From positions 44,687,560 through 44,751,559 of the forward strand of contig CM030711.1 in NCBI GenBank assembly GCA_017979445.1: a stretch of 64,000 bases of DNA, in the 5' to 3' direction. Both the position numbers and the translations under genes were made by a program. Shown here in pieces: positions 1 through 12,440 of the stretch (its first letter is position 1; every line of letters begins with the position of its first letter). The notes under the pieces were generated by a model that saw only the letters and a program-made list of their open reading frames with translations, was not told where the DNA came from and did no database searches. The stretch is from Akebia trifoliata (lineage: Eukaryota; Streptophyta; Magnoliopsida; Ranunculales; Lardizabalaceae).

Positions 1-124
1 TAAGCCATCAAATTTGGAAACATCAAGAATTTCGATGGTCCTAGACCGTCAAAATTCAGATTCTAAAATTCGTGGGCCTTGGCTTGTCAACTTTTTTGTA
101 GAATTTTCCAGTTTTCATGTAGTG
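1..124. repeat. Right end of a CACTA-type MITE in the 3' flank of gene A
   Basis: The segment carries spaced GACCGTCAAA and related motifs and stops at TAGTG (120-124). The same kind of sequence forms the small element in intron 4 of genes B and C (about 32690-32934 and 58065-58310), and the motifs match the element ends near 14270 and 31785. TAGTG is the usual terminus of CACTA (En/Spm) transposons. Only one end lies in the window, so size and target duplication cannot be judged. Confidence 0.5.
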
Positions 125-764
125 CTCCACCTCACGTTGGCAAATAAAATAAATAAAAAATGGTTTGCTTTGCAAAAAGAGGGGAAAAAAAAAGAGCTTA
201 TAAGAAGGAAAGAGGAATCAATCAGCAAATAACAAAACAATACACAAATTAAATAATAAGAAATAACAAAATAACAAATTTATAAGAAATAAAAAACATA
301 GTGATAGGTGACTTGTTAGAATTCATAATTTTGAAAATTAACAGATATTTCAATGATAGCCACTTCAATGTTTTTGGAAGGAATCAACACTTGTCTTATT
401 CACTCATGCATGATCATTCTTTTTAAATACAATTTCTCCTTCTCAAACCAACACACCAACTCATAACTTAACTTAGTAGAGTACTCCTAACATAACACCA
501 CAACACATAGCTAATACTTCTACCACAACCATCCCACCATAAGAACTTCCTAGTAGACTCAACCACATAAGACCATAATTCTATCATTAAGGGAATAAGA
601 AACAGCTCCTCTGCTAGTAAATAATCCCATGCATGCATAATTGACTCCGCATACAAGTACTCGGGCACGTATCACGTAAGACTTATTCTAAGTGCATCGA
701 GCAAATATAATCAATACGTTTAATTTGCTTTCTTATATGCCAAACACACAATTAAGAAAAGTTT
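125..764. other. 3' flank of gene A, no gene seen
   Basis: About 640 bp downstream of the gene A stop. Homology with the 3' flanks of B (31786-32055) and C (57163-57435) starts abruptly near 491 at AACATAACA, exactly where the CACTA-type terminus TAGTG ends in the other two copies. Short reading frames here show no recognisable protein. Confidence 0.6.
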
Positions 765-3700
765 TTAGAGCCTCCTTAAGATGATATTCGCTCCAAATTC
801 AGGCCCTACGATCATTACGGGTGTGGGAGAATGGCGATAAGTAGGAGAGAGGGTGATAGAAAACCTTGATAGAATTAGAGAAAGTGCTATCTTCAATTCT
901 AACATGGCAAAGTGTTGTCCAGCACATATGCGGGATCCCATACCAAATGGCATGTACGCTTGTGGGAACTTGCAAGCACTCTTGAGTCCATTAGCAAACC
1001 TCTTGGGATTAAACTTGTGGGCATCAGGTCCCCAAATATCAGGATCATAGTGCATAGGTAGCAACGGTAGCCAAACGTGGATGCCTTTTGGAAGATGAAG
1101 GTTTCCTAACTTCATGTCTTTCAAAACCTCTCTTGTAATGAGCTTTATAGGAGAGTACAAACGCAACGTCTCTTGAATAACCATTGTCAGCTGCCAAGGA
1201 AAATAAGAGTGTTTTATTTTTATTTTATGATAGAGAAAATCTCAAAAAACAAAATAAAACGTGATCAACTTTGGACATAATTCCCATTCCGGCGGCTCAC
1301 TATTCATTTTAATTCCCAGAGCGAGATCACAGGTATTTCGAAGTGACGAGCTCTCTAGCTGATATAAAGTAGGGAGATTGCTGATAATATTTATTTGAAA
1401 TGTGATAATCTTGTTGGTTATAAAACTGACGATCTCTCAGGTTCCCTACTTTTTAGCAAGTTTAGCGAGATCATCACTTTTATAAACCAACTAGATTGTC
1501 ACTTTTCAAATAAATATCAGCGATCTCTCTACCTTATATCAGCGAAATCGTCACTTTAAAATACCTACAATCTCTCTCTTCATGTTTGGGAATAAAAATG
1601 AACATGGAGCTAGAATCGGAATTTGATCATATTCAGCTCACAAAATGGTAATTTACCTTTTATAATATATTTATTGAATCGTGATAATCTGAATTACCCA
1701 CGTGGCATACTCAATTGACACCATTTTCATGACATGTTTGGGACTTGTAGATCTGCACTCCTTGAGATACAGAACGGCGTTCCCCATTAAAAATTGAGTT
1801 CTGTATGTTGAGGAGTGCAGATTTACAGTTCGCAAACATATCACGTCAGGGTGTCGATTGAGTATGCCACGGGGTTAAGTCAGATTACCACGACTCAGTT
1901 TTATATTACCCCTCCAATATACGAGGGAAACTCAAGAGAGCTGTATGGGCACTCCAACTTTTACTTATTACACCTCAATTAAAAATAAAGAAAATAAACA
2001 TATAATTGAGAATAAGTAAAAGTTAGGGGTGCAGTAGAAATTATGTTTCATTTTTTTTATTAGATTCTTATTTTTTGGTTTTAAGATTTTATATGATCCT
2101 AATCATAATTGTAAACAACAGATAATAATTTGGGCCAAACCTTCGTAATGGTTGGATGGTGTGTTTTAATTTATAATTGAGGTGTGAGAAACAGTTTAAG
2201 AAATTGGGATGTAATAAGTAAAAGTTAGGGTGCCAATAGTAGCTTAAAAAAACTTATTTATCAAAATTGCTTCTTTTACTTATTTTAAGTAGTTTTGAAT
2301 GTGGGGCTTATAGACCCATAGCTCAGTTGATTTCATACATTGCAAAACAACTTTGAGATCGTGGGCTCAAGTCCAGTTTACCCATAATTTTTTTTTTTTT
2401 TAGAATGTGTAACTCAACCTATCTTTTATGTTTCAATATAGGGGTGAACAAATAATTTTATTTTATAATTTTATAAATTTATAAATTTATACATATTCAA
2501 TAATAAATATGCTGAAAAAATAAAATAAAATAAGCTAGTTTAATACCAGTTTCATCTTGGGGAGCATATGGGAATCTGGTATGTGCCCACCACAAATCTG
2601 TACCACCTCAGCACGAACTCGATCTTGCCAATCTGGATATGATGCCAATAAGATTAATGTCCATGATATGGTAATCGCAGTGGTCTCGAACCCAGCGAGA
2701 TAGACATTCTTGCAATTGTGGATGATATATTCCTCAGCACCAATTTCCCCTAGATTACCAATTTTAGAACCATCGATGATCGATTGTAGTAGATCCTTAT
2801 CTAACGTAGAATCTGTTCGCCCCTTCACCATCTTTAAGATCCTCGAGTGCACCTCCTTTTCTAATTTCCACATATTTCTATTGCTCTTTGTGGGAAGAAA
2901 TCTAGCAACAACAACAAAACAAAGCCTTATTCCAAAGATGAGAAGTTTGGAATATTATTAATTAGAATCATGGATTGCTTAAGTACCATTCGGGAAGCTG
3001 TTTGGGAGCCACTTATATGCTTTTGAGTTTCAACTGTGATAATATGATGCTCCCCTCTGACAAACCCCCCACCCCGTTCCCCATCACAGAGCCGTAGATC
3101 ATTTCCCTAGAGATACACAAGAAAAAGACTTATGATTCTACGTATCCCGGAGCAAATGATCTATTGTTGTGATGGAGGCGTAGGAGGCATTTGTCAGAAG
3201 GGGGCACCATATTATCACGACTCTTTGAGTTTTGATTTGACCCCCAAAAGTGCTTCTTGATAGAAACACAAAATTAACCAAAAAACAAGAAAAAGTCAGA
3301 AATGGCGAAAATATTTTAGTTAGCGAAGAAAATATTCAAAAGTTTTTAGATAATTACGAAAATGTAAATGCTCTTTTGGTCACCAAATGCCAACAACTTT
3401 TCTAGATCTTCAAAAATACAATACTTCCTAAACTCGAAGGAAAGGATCAAATTTTCAATTAAGATTAATTATTATAGAAATGATTCAAAAAGAGAAGTGC
3501 TTCTACTCATAGCACCAAAAAACAACGAATTTTGAAAAAGTCAAGTTTTAAATGTGTCTAGCATCTCTGCTGATTAAAACGATTAAAAAACGTGAGTTTT
3601 TTTTCCTTTGTGACAAAAAATGTCGTTTTATTCCTATTTCTCTCTCTCTTTTTTTTTTATAGAAAAAAAAAAAAAAATTAAACACTTTCCTATTTTTTTC

Positions 3701-6700
3701 AATGTGGAATTTGATACATAATAGAATTTTGTGACTTATAAATGTAAAATTTTGGGATTTAATGATAATAACTTGATCTTATGAATTTTCATTATATATA
3801 TTTCATAATTATATATATAAACTTTTTTTCCTGAAATCTTCCCTTATTGATTTAAACCCGTACTCCGACTTTGTGACTATGCTTCTACCATTCTATAGGT
3901 CTTAATATATAATTGTTTAAGTTTATAGTAAACTTTACACATACATAATACATACCTCAATCCAAGGATCCCACCAATCATAGTTGGCCTAACTATACAC
4001 TTTTGAATGGCTTTGATCTTTTCAAATATCTCTGGCCCTTGATCATAATTTCTCCCAAATAGAGTTTTAGCGATTACAAAGGATGAGAATCTTTTCAAGT
4101 CTTCATCAACTCTTAAGTCTACAGTTCCCATCTCACTCTCAATCTTATCATCCCATGATTTTGTCAGCATGTCGGTTGCCTCCACCATTACGTTTATCAG
4201 ACCCTGTAAATTAATTTATTATGAATCTATTATTTCCAACAACAATATAATACTATATATATTGGGACTACTTTATTAACTTCTCATTAATTAAAAGGAC
4301 CCCCTTGATTGAGAAAAAAATCATGATTGCCTCCCTTGACCATTGACTCTAAACTCAATTCTAAATTTTTTTTGGAGTCCCTCTTACAAAGGCAATAGTG
4401 ATAAAATCATACTAAACAACTAAATTTACTTTCGTTTAAATTTTTTATTATTTATGATGGAGATGTCTCAACCTATAGGCTGGACTAGGGGCAACTAGCC
4501 TATTAGAGCACCATATCTCACCCAAATGCCTCGGGTAGGTATTACTCCTTCTCGATACATTCTATTGTTATTATTGTATTTACTTAAAATTTTGAGTCAT
4601 GCTAAACTGACATTAAAATTGACACCGTTTCATACATTGTTGAAGTGGATGCATGTAGGGAATCATAGATGTTTTTCATCGAGATTGCTGACGTGGAGGT
4701 GTGCACATAACCACAGATGATTTTCACTTGTATCTCAATGAAAAGCATATATGGTTCCCTACTACATCCATGTTAGGAATGTGCAAAACGATGTCAAGTT
4801 TAATGTTACTCCAGCATTTTGCAAAAAAAATTTAAGCAAATAAGTTCTCTGTTTTTGTAATTTATTTTACCAAATAGGGCAAATATTTGTATTTACTTTT
4901 GTACCCTTTACGAAGGTTTGAAATTAAAAATTAGAATATATAATTGTAGAGGGAAATAATCGTGTAATTATCTAAACCGTACAGGTGTCTAGGTTGGTTG
5001 AGTGGTACCATGAGCAGATCAACATACGAGGCGTTGCCTAGTAGAAGGGCAGTAAGTGCCTGGCCTGATCATAAGGGTAGCACAACATTGAACAAGACCT
5101 AGTCTGCCAAGCAAGGCATACCTGGTCAAAGAATATTCGTAATGTTGGTTTGCACATGCCAAGCGCAGAAGTAATAGCAATAGTAGAAATAGAAATAAAA
5201 GTAGAGGTAGAAGAAGGGGCGGCTTGCTCCCCACATACCAATGTCAACTGACATGCTCCTTTAGTGAGGGTGGAGGCACGAGGGGTCAAATTCTTCTTCT
5301 TATCTTGGTTAGAGGAAATAGTAGCCTTGACGACAGGGGTGAGCAAGAAAGGGAACTCCAAAAGATCAATGTTCATGACGTTAGAGGACCCTAAAGGGGA
5401 CAAAGGAGAATGGAGGGCAAAAACAAAAGCAAAGGGAGAAGGAAGATCTTCCGAGATCCGTTTGACCTGATCAAACGAGGCTCGTCGTGCAGGTGGCCGA
5501 GGCAAAATAGAATCTACGAAGAGAAAAAGAAAGTAAAATCAAAGTTAGATTCAACTATAGATAAAACTGAAGAATGAGACACAACCAGATGCCTAAAAAC
5601 AAGTCTTACCCTATAAGGCCTGATGAACTCTAAATCCCTTACGAGGAGTGCTAGGGGCAAACTCCTAGTTTTTGAAGACAATCAGGGGGTCTTTGTACCA
5701 TCCTTTGTCAGTATTAGGAAGAGACGAAACCAGTACAATTGCTGCACTCTTGGATGACAGTGAGTAATACCCAGGACGTTGGGGGATAGCTTTCAAATTG
5801 TACTTGGAGAGGAAATCATTGGGGGCTATGCCCATTTTCTTTACTACTTCCACCAGACGATAAAAATTACTAGATATTTAGCCTGGGGTCCAATTTATCT
5901 TACTCAACACCTCCTTGAGTTAGGAAAGAGAGGAAAACTAAGGTTAGCTTTGATCTGGCCGGTGTAGACCATAATTTTTTCCTGACGACATTCGTTAGGG
6001 TCTTTGTAGACCCGAGTAGACATAGAGGTAGGGATATAAAGTCGCCTCCGAAGTTGGGTCATTTTGGTAGCCATTGAGAAGTCAAATTAGCAGAAAAGAG
6101 AAGGTAAAAATAGAAGATTACTTTAGCCTGAGAGAGGTAAAAATGATGATGAAGTAGAAAGAGAAAGAAAGAGAGAAAACGTCATAAGTACAGAAGATGA
6201 GATCGCATAAACCAATAGCACAATAGGAGAAAAAATGAACACAAAGTTTCTTATTTATTGGAGAACGTAAAGGAGTACGTACATTTGGAAGGACACCTTA
6301 ATCCAACCTAGCGTAGTGCTGATGTTAATGGGGCACGTGGACGAACACAGTTGAATGACGATTCGTCTCAATCATCAAAGAAAGATTTGAAAGGACATTG
6401 CATTAAATGCATTGATGCATTAAGAGAAATAATTATAGAGAATCCTGACAGTCAATAAGAAGGAGGTTGCGTGTCTCGAGAAGACGATGATACTTCGTAT
6501 CTCCTCGAGAGGGGATAATTGTAGAGGGAAATAACCAGGCAGTTATCTAGACCGTACACGTATCTAGGCCGGTTGAATTGAACCATGCGCAGATCAGCAT
6601 ACGGGGCCCTACCCAACAAAAGGAAAAGTTATGGCAGTACGTGCCTGGCCTGATCAGAAGGGTAGCACAACACTGAACAAGACCTGATCTACCAAGCAAA

Positions 6701-8185
6701 GCAGACCTGGTTAAAGAATATCCGTAATGCTGGTTTGCATACGCCAAGACTAGAGATCTCCCCAGTATAGCATATCTAATCCAGAAGACCTTCGTTTTGT
6801 TTAAGATCCTATGAATTAGGGATTCTCCGGGATCACCTCTCGTAAGAAGGGGAAACCCTGATTTGGAGAAAAGATCTATAAATAGCACAATTTGCACAGA
6901 ACGAAGGATCTTTTGGTGGATTGGAGGTCTAACCAGTATATTTGATTATTCCCCTGCTTCTCTAACTTGAGCGTCAGAGAGTTTTTGACAGGTACCATGT
7001 CGATATCAGCAAGGAGGTGGCAAAAGCGATTTCAGATCTGTGAGGCAGAATCCATCAGCACCGTTTACTGGAATCTGACCTCAATAATAAATAAAGAGTC
7101 AGGAGGGTTAAGACTTTCCTCCCTCACCTCACATCTTCCAGCATAGATGTGAGGGTATAAAAAAAAGGTTTGGCTCTCTGTGTATGTTTGGTGCTTTTCC
7201 TACATATAAGAGTTTATGGTAAGATATTAAAGATGAGGGATATTTATGTCATTTTTTGAATCTTTCGGGGAAGTTACCAATCAAAAGATATGATGCATGA
7301 ATTTGAAAATGTGGGATATGTTAGATATTAACAAAAACTTGGAGGGGGTAGTTTAAATTTACCTTAACCTTCTCCCAGTATAACTCTGGAGCTATGACTT
7401 TCCTCTGGTGTACCCAAGTAGCCCCACTTGAGGTTATAATGCCCTTTCCAAGTAAAGATCCAAGTTCTTTTTGCTGATACGAAGGCTTCCCAATGTCCAA
7501 AGATGTGTTCAGGATCATGTCTTTCACCACATCAGGGTGGGTCAAGCACAAAATTTGTACGTTCCCCATCGAAAAAGTGAACACTTTACCTATTAAAAGT
7601 TGAATCACCATAGTTTTAAATTACTCATTAGTTGACTCGAGCTACTCAAAGAAATATATATTTTGTTACTCAGCTAAGTATTTTAGATAGAAATTGTAGC
7701 TCAAAGTCCTGATTTTATACATTGAAAACAATATCTGATTTCAAAAAGAAAAATCTCAGCTTCTTTTTTACTAGAGGTTGACTATGATGGAATACTTGTA
7801 TATATATATAAGGTCAGGATCCGTGTACACATATATCTACTTATATATCTACAACGTATTTGGTCGTGGGTTAAAAGTTTTGGATTGAGCTGATTTTTGG
7901 TGAGGATTATCTCTATGATGAGGAGATCATCCTCACAAAAAATCAGCTAATTCTAAAATTTCTAATCCCATATTTATGAGTTAAAGAATTGTCGACCATT
8001 CTTTTTTTGTAAATCACTTTTGACGAGATTAAAAACTTCGGAATTAGCTGATTTTTGGTGAGGATGATCTCTTCGTCATAGAGATCATCCTCACCAAAAT
8101 CAGCTAAATCTGAAACTTTAAGTCCACGTAGGACAAAACACATTGTAGATATATGAGCATATCTATGTGTACACGGATCCTGATC

Positions 8186-8216
<31 letters not shown>

Positions 8217-9674
8217 GGGGGCGGATCAAGGGACATTTGTAAAAACAATGGTTGTTTAAAATACGGGTTAGAGGTTTTTGATTGAGCTGATTTTTTGTGA
8301 GGATGTTCTCTATGATGAGAAGATCATCCTCACAAAAAATCATCTTAATCTAAAACTTGTAAGTCCATCAAAAGTGGTTTACAAATTGTTGGTAAAAAAT
8401 CGACAGTTTACATTCTAAATCACTTTTGATGGGGTTAGAAGTTTCAGATTGGACTGAGTGGTTTACAAATTGTTGGTAAAAAATCGACGGTCCACATTCT
8501 AAATCACTTTTGATGGGGTTAGAAGTTTCAGATTGGACTGATTTTTTTTTTTAAGATGTTCTTCTCATCATAAAGATCATCCTCACAAAAATCAGATCAA
8601 TCCAAAACCTCTAACCCATATTTTGATTTTTTTTTACATATGTCCCATGATCTGTCCTATATATATATGGGTCCCTATCCGTGGCCAACAATTTGGCAAA
8701 CATTTTGGCAAACACTTTTTCAAAACATGGGTTAGAGGTCTTGGAATGGGCTGATTTTTGGTGAGGATGATCTCTACGGTGAGGAGATCATCCTCACCAA
8801 AATCAGCTCATTCCAAAACTTCTAGCCCCATTTTACAAGTTGAAAAATCGTGAACCGTCCATTTTTTGTAAACCATTTTTGATGAGGTTAGAAGTTTTGG
8901 AATGGGCTGATTTTTGGTGATGATGATCTCCTCACCATAGAGATCATCCTCACCAAAATCAGCCCATTCCAAGACCTCTAACCCATGTTTTGAAAAATGT
9001 GTTTGCCAAAATGTTTTGCCAAACTGTTGGCCATTGAACGCTACTCTCTCTCTCTCTATATATAGGAAATGTTCAGCAAAAAACATTTTGACAAACATTT
9101 TGGCAAAACATTTTTCCAAATATGGGTTACAGGTTTTGGTATGGGCTGATTTTTGGTGAGGATGAGGAGATCATCATCACCAAAAATCAGCCCATTCCAA
9201 AACTTCTAACCCATAAAAAATGGTTTACAAAAAATGGACGGTCCACAACTTGTAAACATGGGGTTAGAAGTTTTGGAATGGGCTGATTTTTGGTGAGGAT
9301 GATCTCTACGGTAACAAGTTGAAAAATCGTGGACCGTCCACTTTTTGTAAATTGTATTTGATGGGGTTAGAAGTTTTGAAATGGGCTGATTTTTGGTGAG
9401 GATGATCTCTTTTTTGGTGATGATGATCTCCTCCCCGTAGAGATCATCCTCACCAAAAATCAGCTCATTCCAAAACTTTTAGCCCCAGTTTACAAGTTGA
9501 AAAATCGTGGACCGTCCATTTTTGATGGGGTTAGAAGTTTTGGAATGGGCTGATTTTTGGTGATGATGATCTCCTCACCGTAGAGATCATCCTCACCAAA
9601 AATCAGCCCATTCCAAAATCTCTAACCCATGTTTCGAAAAATGTGTTTGCCAAAATGTTTGTTGCTGAACATTT

Positions 9675-9709
<35 letters not shown>

Positions 9710-12178
9710 GTCCCGTTCAACAATAAACATTTTGGCAAAACATTTTTCGAAACATGGGTTAGAGGCTTTGGAATGTGCTGATTTTTGGTGAGGATGATCT
9801 CCTCACCGTAGAGATCATTCTCACAAAAAATCAGTTTATTCCAAAACCTCTAACCCATGTTTTGAAAAATGTTTTGCCAAAATGTTTGTTGCTGAACGGG
9901 ACCTATATATATATATATATATCGTTCAGCACCAAACATTTTGGCTAACATTTTAGCTAACCATTTTTATCCTACATGGGTTAGAAGTTTTGGAATGGGC
10001 TCATTTTTCGTGAGGATGATCTCTACGATGAGGAGATCATCCTCACCAAAAATCAGCCCATTCCAAAACTTCTAGCCCCATGTTTACAAGTTGAAAAATC
10101 GTGGACCGTTCATTTTTTATAAACCATTTTTGATGGGGTTAGTTGGAATGGGCTGATTTTTGGTGATGATGATCTCTTCACCGTAGAGATCACCCTCACC
10201 AAAAATCAGCCAATTCCAAAACTTTTAACCCATGTTTTGAAAAATGTTTTGCCAAAATGTTTGTTGCCGAACATTTCCGTATATATTTTTGGTGAGGGTG
10301 ATCTCTACGGTGAGGAGATCATCATCACCAAAAATCAGCCCATTCCAAAACTTCTAACCCCATCAAAAATGATTTACAAAAAAATGGATGGTCCACGATT
10401 TTTCAACTTGTAAACTGGGGCTAGAAGTTTTGGAATGGGCTGATTTTTGGTGAGGATGATCTCCTCACCGTAGAGATCATCCTCACCAAAAATCAGCCCA
10501 TTCCAAGACCTCTAACCCATGTTTTGAAAAATGTTTTGCCAAAATGTTTGTTGCTGAACGGGATCCATACATATATATATGGGTTAGGTTCAAGGGCCAT
10601 ATGAGAAAACATATGTACAAACTTTCATTTTTAATAAAATTTTAAAATATGGGTTAGAAATTTTGGATTGAGCTGATTTTTTGTGAGGATGATCTCTATG
10701 ATGGGAAGATCATCCAAAAAAAAAAATCAGCCCAATTTGAAACTTCTAACCCCATTAAAAGTGATTTAGAATGTGGACCGTCGATTTTTTACCAATTTTT
10801 ATCACTAATTTGTAAATCACTTTTGATGGATTTAGAAGTTTTTGATTGAGCTGATTTTTTGTGAGGATGATCTTTTCATTATAGTGACCATCCTTGCAAA
10901 AAATCAGCTCAATCCAAAACCTCTAACTCTTATTTTGAAAAACGAAAGTTTTTTCATATGTTTTCTCATATGGCCCTTGAACCGCCCCCTATATATATAT
11001 ATAGGGTCACGTTCAATGGCTAACCTTTTGGCAAAACATTTTTCAAAACATGAGTTAAAAGTTTTGGAATGGGTTGATTTTTGGTGATCATGATCTCCTC
11101 ACTGTAGAGATAAAAAATCGTGGACCGTCCTTTTTTTGTAAACTATTTTTGATGGGGCTAGAAGTTTTGGAATGGGCTGATTTTTGGTGATGATGATCTC
11201 CTCACCGTAGAGATCATCCTCACAAAAAATCAGCCCATTCCAAAACTTCTAACTCATGTTTTGAAAAATGTTTTGCCAAAAAATTAGCCATTGAACGGGA
11301 CCATATATATCTATATATATATATATATATACATTAGTAAAAACATATGTAAAATTAATGATTTTTCAAAGTATCGGTTGGAAGTTTCGGATTTAGCTGA
11401 TTTTTTGTGAGGATGATCTCTGTGATGAGAAGATCAACCTCACAAAAAATCAGCCCAGTCTGAAAATTGTAACCCCATCAAAAGTGATTTAGAATGTAGA
11501 CCATTGACTTTTTACCAATTTACTTTTGACGGATTTAGAAGTTTCAGATTATGTTGATTTTTTGTGAGGACGATCTTCTCATCATAGAGATCATCCTCAC
11601 AACAAATCAGCTAAATCCAAGACTTCTAACCCATATTTAGAAAAAGCATTGTTTTTACATATGTTTTTTACTTATATCCCATTAGCATATATATAGTGGA
11701 TGTTAATCAAATATTCTGCATGACATCGAGCGGTATGCTTCTAAATCATCCCAAACTATTTTAGGAATAATTTCCAAAAACGATTGACCTACCATTAAAA
11801 TTTTTTACTTAAAGGGTTTAAGTATGTACTATTTACCTACCATTAAAGTTAACTATAAGGCTCATGTACTAAAAAGAACTAAAACATACCATATTGCTTT
11901 CTCCACTGCATTATATGTGGATAGAGGAGGGAACTAAAATCATGGGTGATGGCTGAGTTTTCATGTTTTCGATTCTTTGCGACTGTCGATTGGATCCTCT
12001 TGATATCAGGAAGGTTCCCATATGGGAATGAAGGTGGAGGGCCATATATACCTTGCTTTCGAAGCTTTGATCGAAGTCTTTCGGGCTTCAACCATACAAC
12101 GTTATAGAGATGGAAAAACAAGCTAGAGATGAAAAGCAAACACACTGAGAAGATGATCTTCATCACAACCACCTCCAT
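765..12178 (-). CDS. CYP714: Cytochrome P450, CYP714 family (copy A)
   Basis: Five exons: 12178-11890, 7589-7363, 4203-3956, 2901-2547 and 1190-765, all with GT..AG borders, giving 514 residues. Visible are an N-terminal membrane segment (about 8-27), a proline-rich hinge (YGPPPSFPYGN), the I-helix AGFETT (324-329), ExxR (E380, R383), FNPKRF (433-438) and the heme loop FGMGSRICAG with Cys462. Length and motifs are those of a complete ER-anchored plant P450. Sequence such as WRKQYG, VIAPE and IQETLRLY fits CYP714 of the CYP72 clan; known members hydroxylate or epoxidise gibberellins, and CYP714E members oxidise triterpenoids. The substrate here cannot be read from sequence. Introns 1 (4.3 kb) and 2 (3.2 kb) are swollen by mobile elements absent from B and C. 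The subfamily is uncertain. Confidence 0.93.
1270..1610. repeat. Palindromic MITE-like repeat, intron 4 of A
   Basis: Imperfect inverted repeat built from motifs such as GCGAGATC, GATCTCTC and GATAATATTTATTTGAAA, which recur in opposite orientation around a centre near 1440. Genes B and C lack it. It probably arose by nested insertion of small foldback elements. Confidence 0.5.
1675..1905. repeat. Hairpin MITE with CATACTCAAT arms, intron 4 of A
   Basis: The left arm holds GTGGCATACTCAATTGACA and the right arm TGTCGATTGAGTATGCCAC, flanked by degenerate GTGATAATCT and AGATTACCACG. The same arms occur at 26585-26775, 36984-37076 and 62420-62560, so this is one family. Confidence 0.6.
1941..2243. 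repeat. MITE with CTATTGGCACCC-type termini, intron 4 of A
   Basis: It begins with GGGCACTCCAACTTTTACTT and ends with AAAGTTAGGGTGCCAATAG, in inverted orientation, with a partial inner copy near 2009-2040. Cleaner members lie at 28621-28970 and 48061-48414. Confidence 0.6.
2303..2385 (+). repeat. tRNA-like pseudogene or SINE head
   Basis: TAGCTCAGTTG resembles a tRNA A box and GGGCTCAAGTCC a B box at about the right spacing, with a T run behind (2389-2401). The D and anticodon stems do not pair well, so this is a degenerate tRNA copy or tRNA-derived SINE rather than a working tRNA. Confidence 0.35.
3035..3235. repeat. Hairpin MITE in intron 3 of A
   Basis: Inverted ends GTGATAATATG and CATATTATCAC frame a stem containing GCCCCC and CTCTGACAAA on one side and TTTGTCAGAAGGGGGC on the other. 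Introns 3 of B and C have the flanking sequence without this insert. Confidence 0.6.
4590..4815. repeat. MITE with GAGTCATGCT-type ends, intron 2 of A
   Basis: Long inverted repeat with TCATCGAGAT and ATCTCAATGAAAAGCAT arms. The left end is GAGTCATGCTAAACTGACAT and the right end ATGTTACTCCAGCATT. Related copies sit at 35236-35416 and 60597-60776, at 35440-35640 and 60790-61000, and at 63428-63600. Confidence 0.6.
4945..7083 (-). mobile_element. LTR retrotransposon remnant in intron 2 of A
   Basis: A 2139-bp insertion starts TGTAGAGGG and ends ACCTCA, flanked by the 5-bp target duplication ATAAT (4940-4944 and 7084-7088). The matching site in B and C is uninterrupted (ATATATAAATAAAGAG). The right LTR is 6520-7083 (564 bp). 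The left LTR matches it only over 4945-5162, so a deletion has removed the rest. The interior holds a broken gag-like frame on the minus strand. No reverse transcriptase, protease or integrase is visible, so the element is non-autonomous or heavily deleted. Confidence 0.8.
5038..6073 (-). pseudogene. Broken gag-like frame of the intron-2 retroelement
   Basis: A minus-strand ATG at 6073 opens a frame through about 5900, which continues after frameshifts at 5853-5665 (VEVVKKMGIAPNDFLSKYN) and 5505-5038. The middle section, with PGYYSL and NTDKGWYKDP, resembles the amino-terminal proteins of plant gypsy-type elements, but I cannot name the family firmly. Several stops and shifts make it non-functional. 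Confidence 0.45.
7800..11695. repeat. Cluster of about ten TA-flanked palindromic MITEs, intron 1 of A
   Basis: Ten long inverted repeats stand almost end to end, separated by (TA)n tracts: about 7810-8187, 8217-8660, 8668-9050, 9063-9680, 9707-9903, 9922-10278, 10280-10568, 10580-10990, 11003-11300 and 11335-11690. All share a core of the form GGATGATCTC..GAGATCATCC joined to TGATTTTTGGTGAGG. Their outer ends fall into types: ACATTTTGGCAAAACATTT with GAACGGGACC; ATATGGCCCTTGAAC; ACATATGTAAAA; and GGATCCGTGTACAC. Some carry internal duplications (8374-8455 repeats at 8455-8539). B and C have only about 0.9 to 1.1 kb in this intron. TA-tract targeting with self-complementary bodies is known for several plant MITE families. 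Confidence 0.8.
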
Positions 12179-12440
12179 TACTTCTTTTTCTTTCCTTGTG
12201 TTTTGAGACTTGTACTGATTTAACTTATAGTGGATTTACAACTTAGAATGATTAAACAAAGATGCAGGGTCACATGCAGCATTTGTTTATTAATTTTTCT
12301 CAAATATCCAGGTTGTTATTCGAGGTGAGTCAGACCAACTCTTTTAATCGAATTTGAAAATTATCAAGTTAACTCAATAACACGACCTGGTTTGATCGAA
12401 ATCCACTGAGTCAGTGAAAATATTGACCGACTTATTCGAA
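12179..12440 (-). promoter_or_regulatory. 5' flank and probable promoter of gene A
   Basis: The 260 bp upstream of the A start codon match the 5' flank of C (62908-63187) closely, while B has unrelated sequence from a few bases upstream of its ATG. On the minus strand a weak TATAAGT lies about 45 bp before the ATG. Conservation between A and C suggests retained promoter sequence; the exact start site cannot be read. Confidence 0.45.

Noticed and set aside
2303..2385. Functional tRNA gene
   Set aside because: A- and B-box-like words are present, but the D arm and anticodon stem do not pair and the acceptor ends are poor.
7570..7611. ATG at 7611 as the start of a separate small P450-like protein (same in B and C)
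   Set aside because: The bases before the AG at 7591-7590 are intron; joining exon 1 at TATG with GTAAAG gives the continuous family sequence QYGKVFTF.
7800..11695. Repeated palindromes as a CRISPR-like or satellite array
   Set aside because: Unit lengths and ends vary, units are self-complementary and bordered by TA tracts, and this is a plant nuclear locus; nested MITEs fit.
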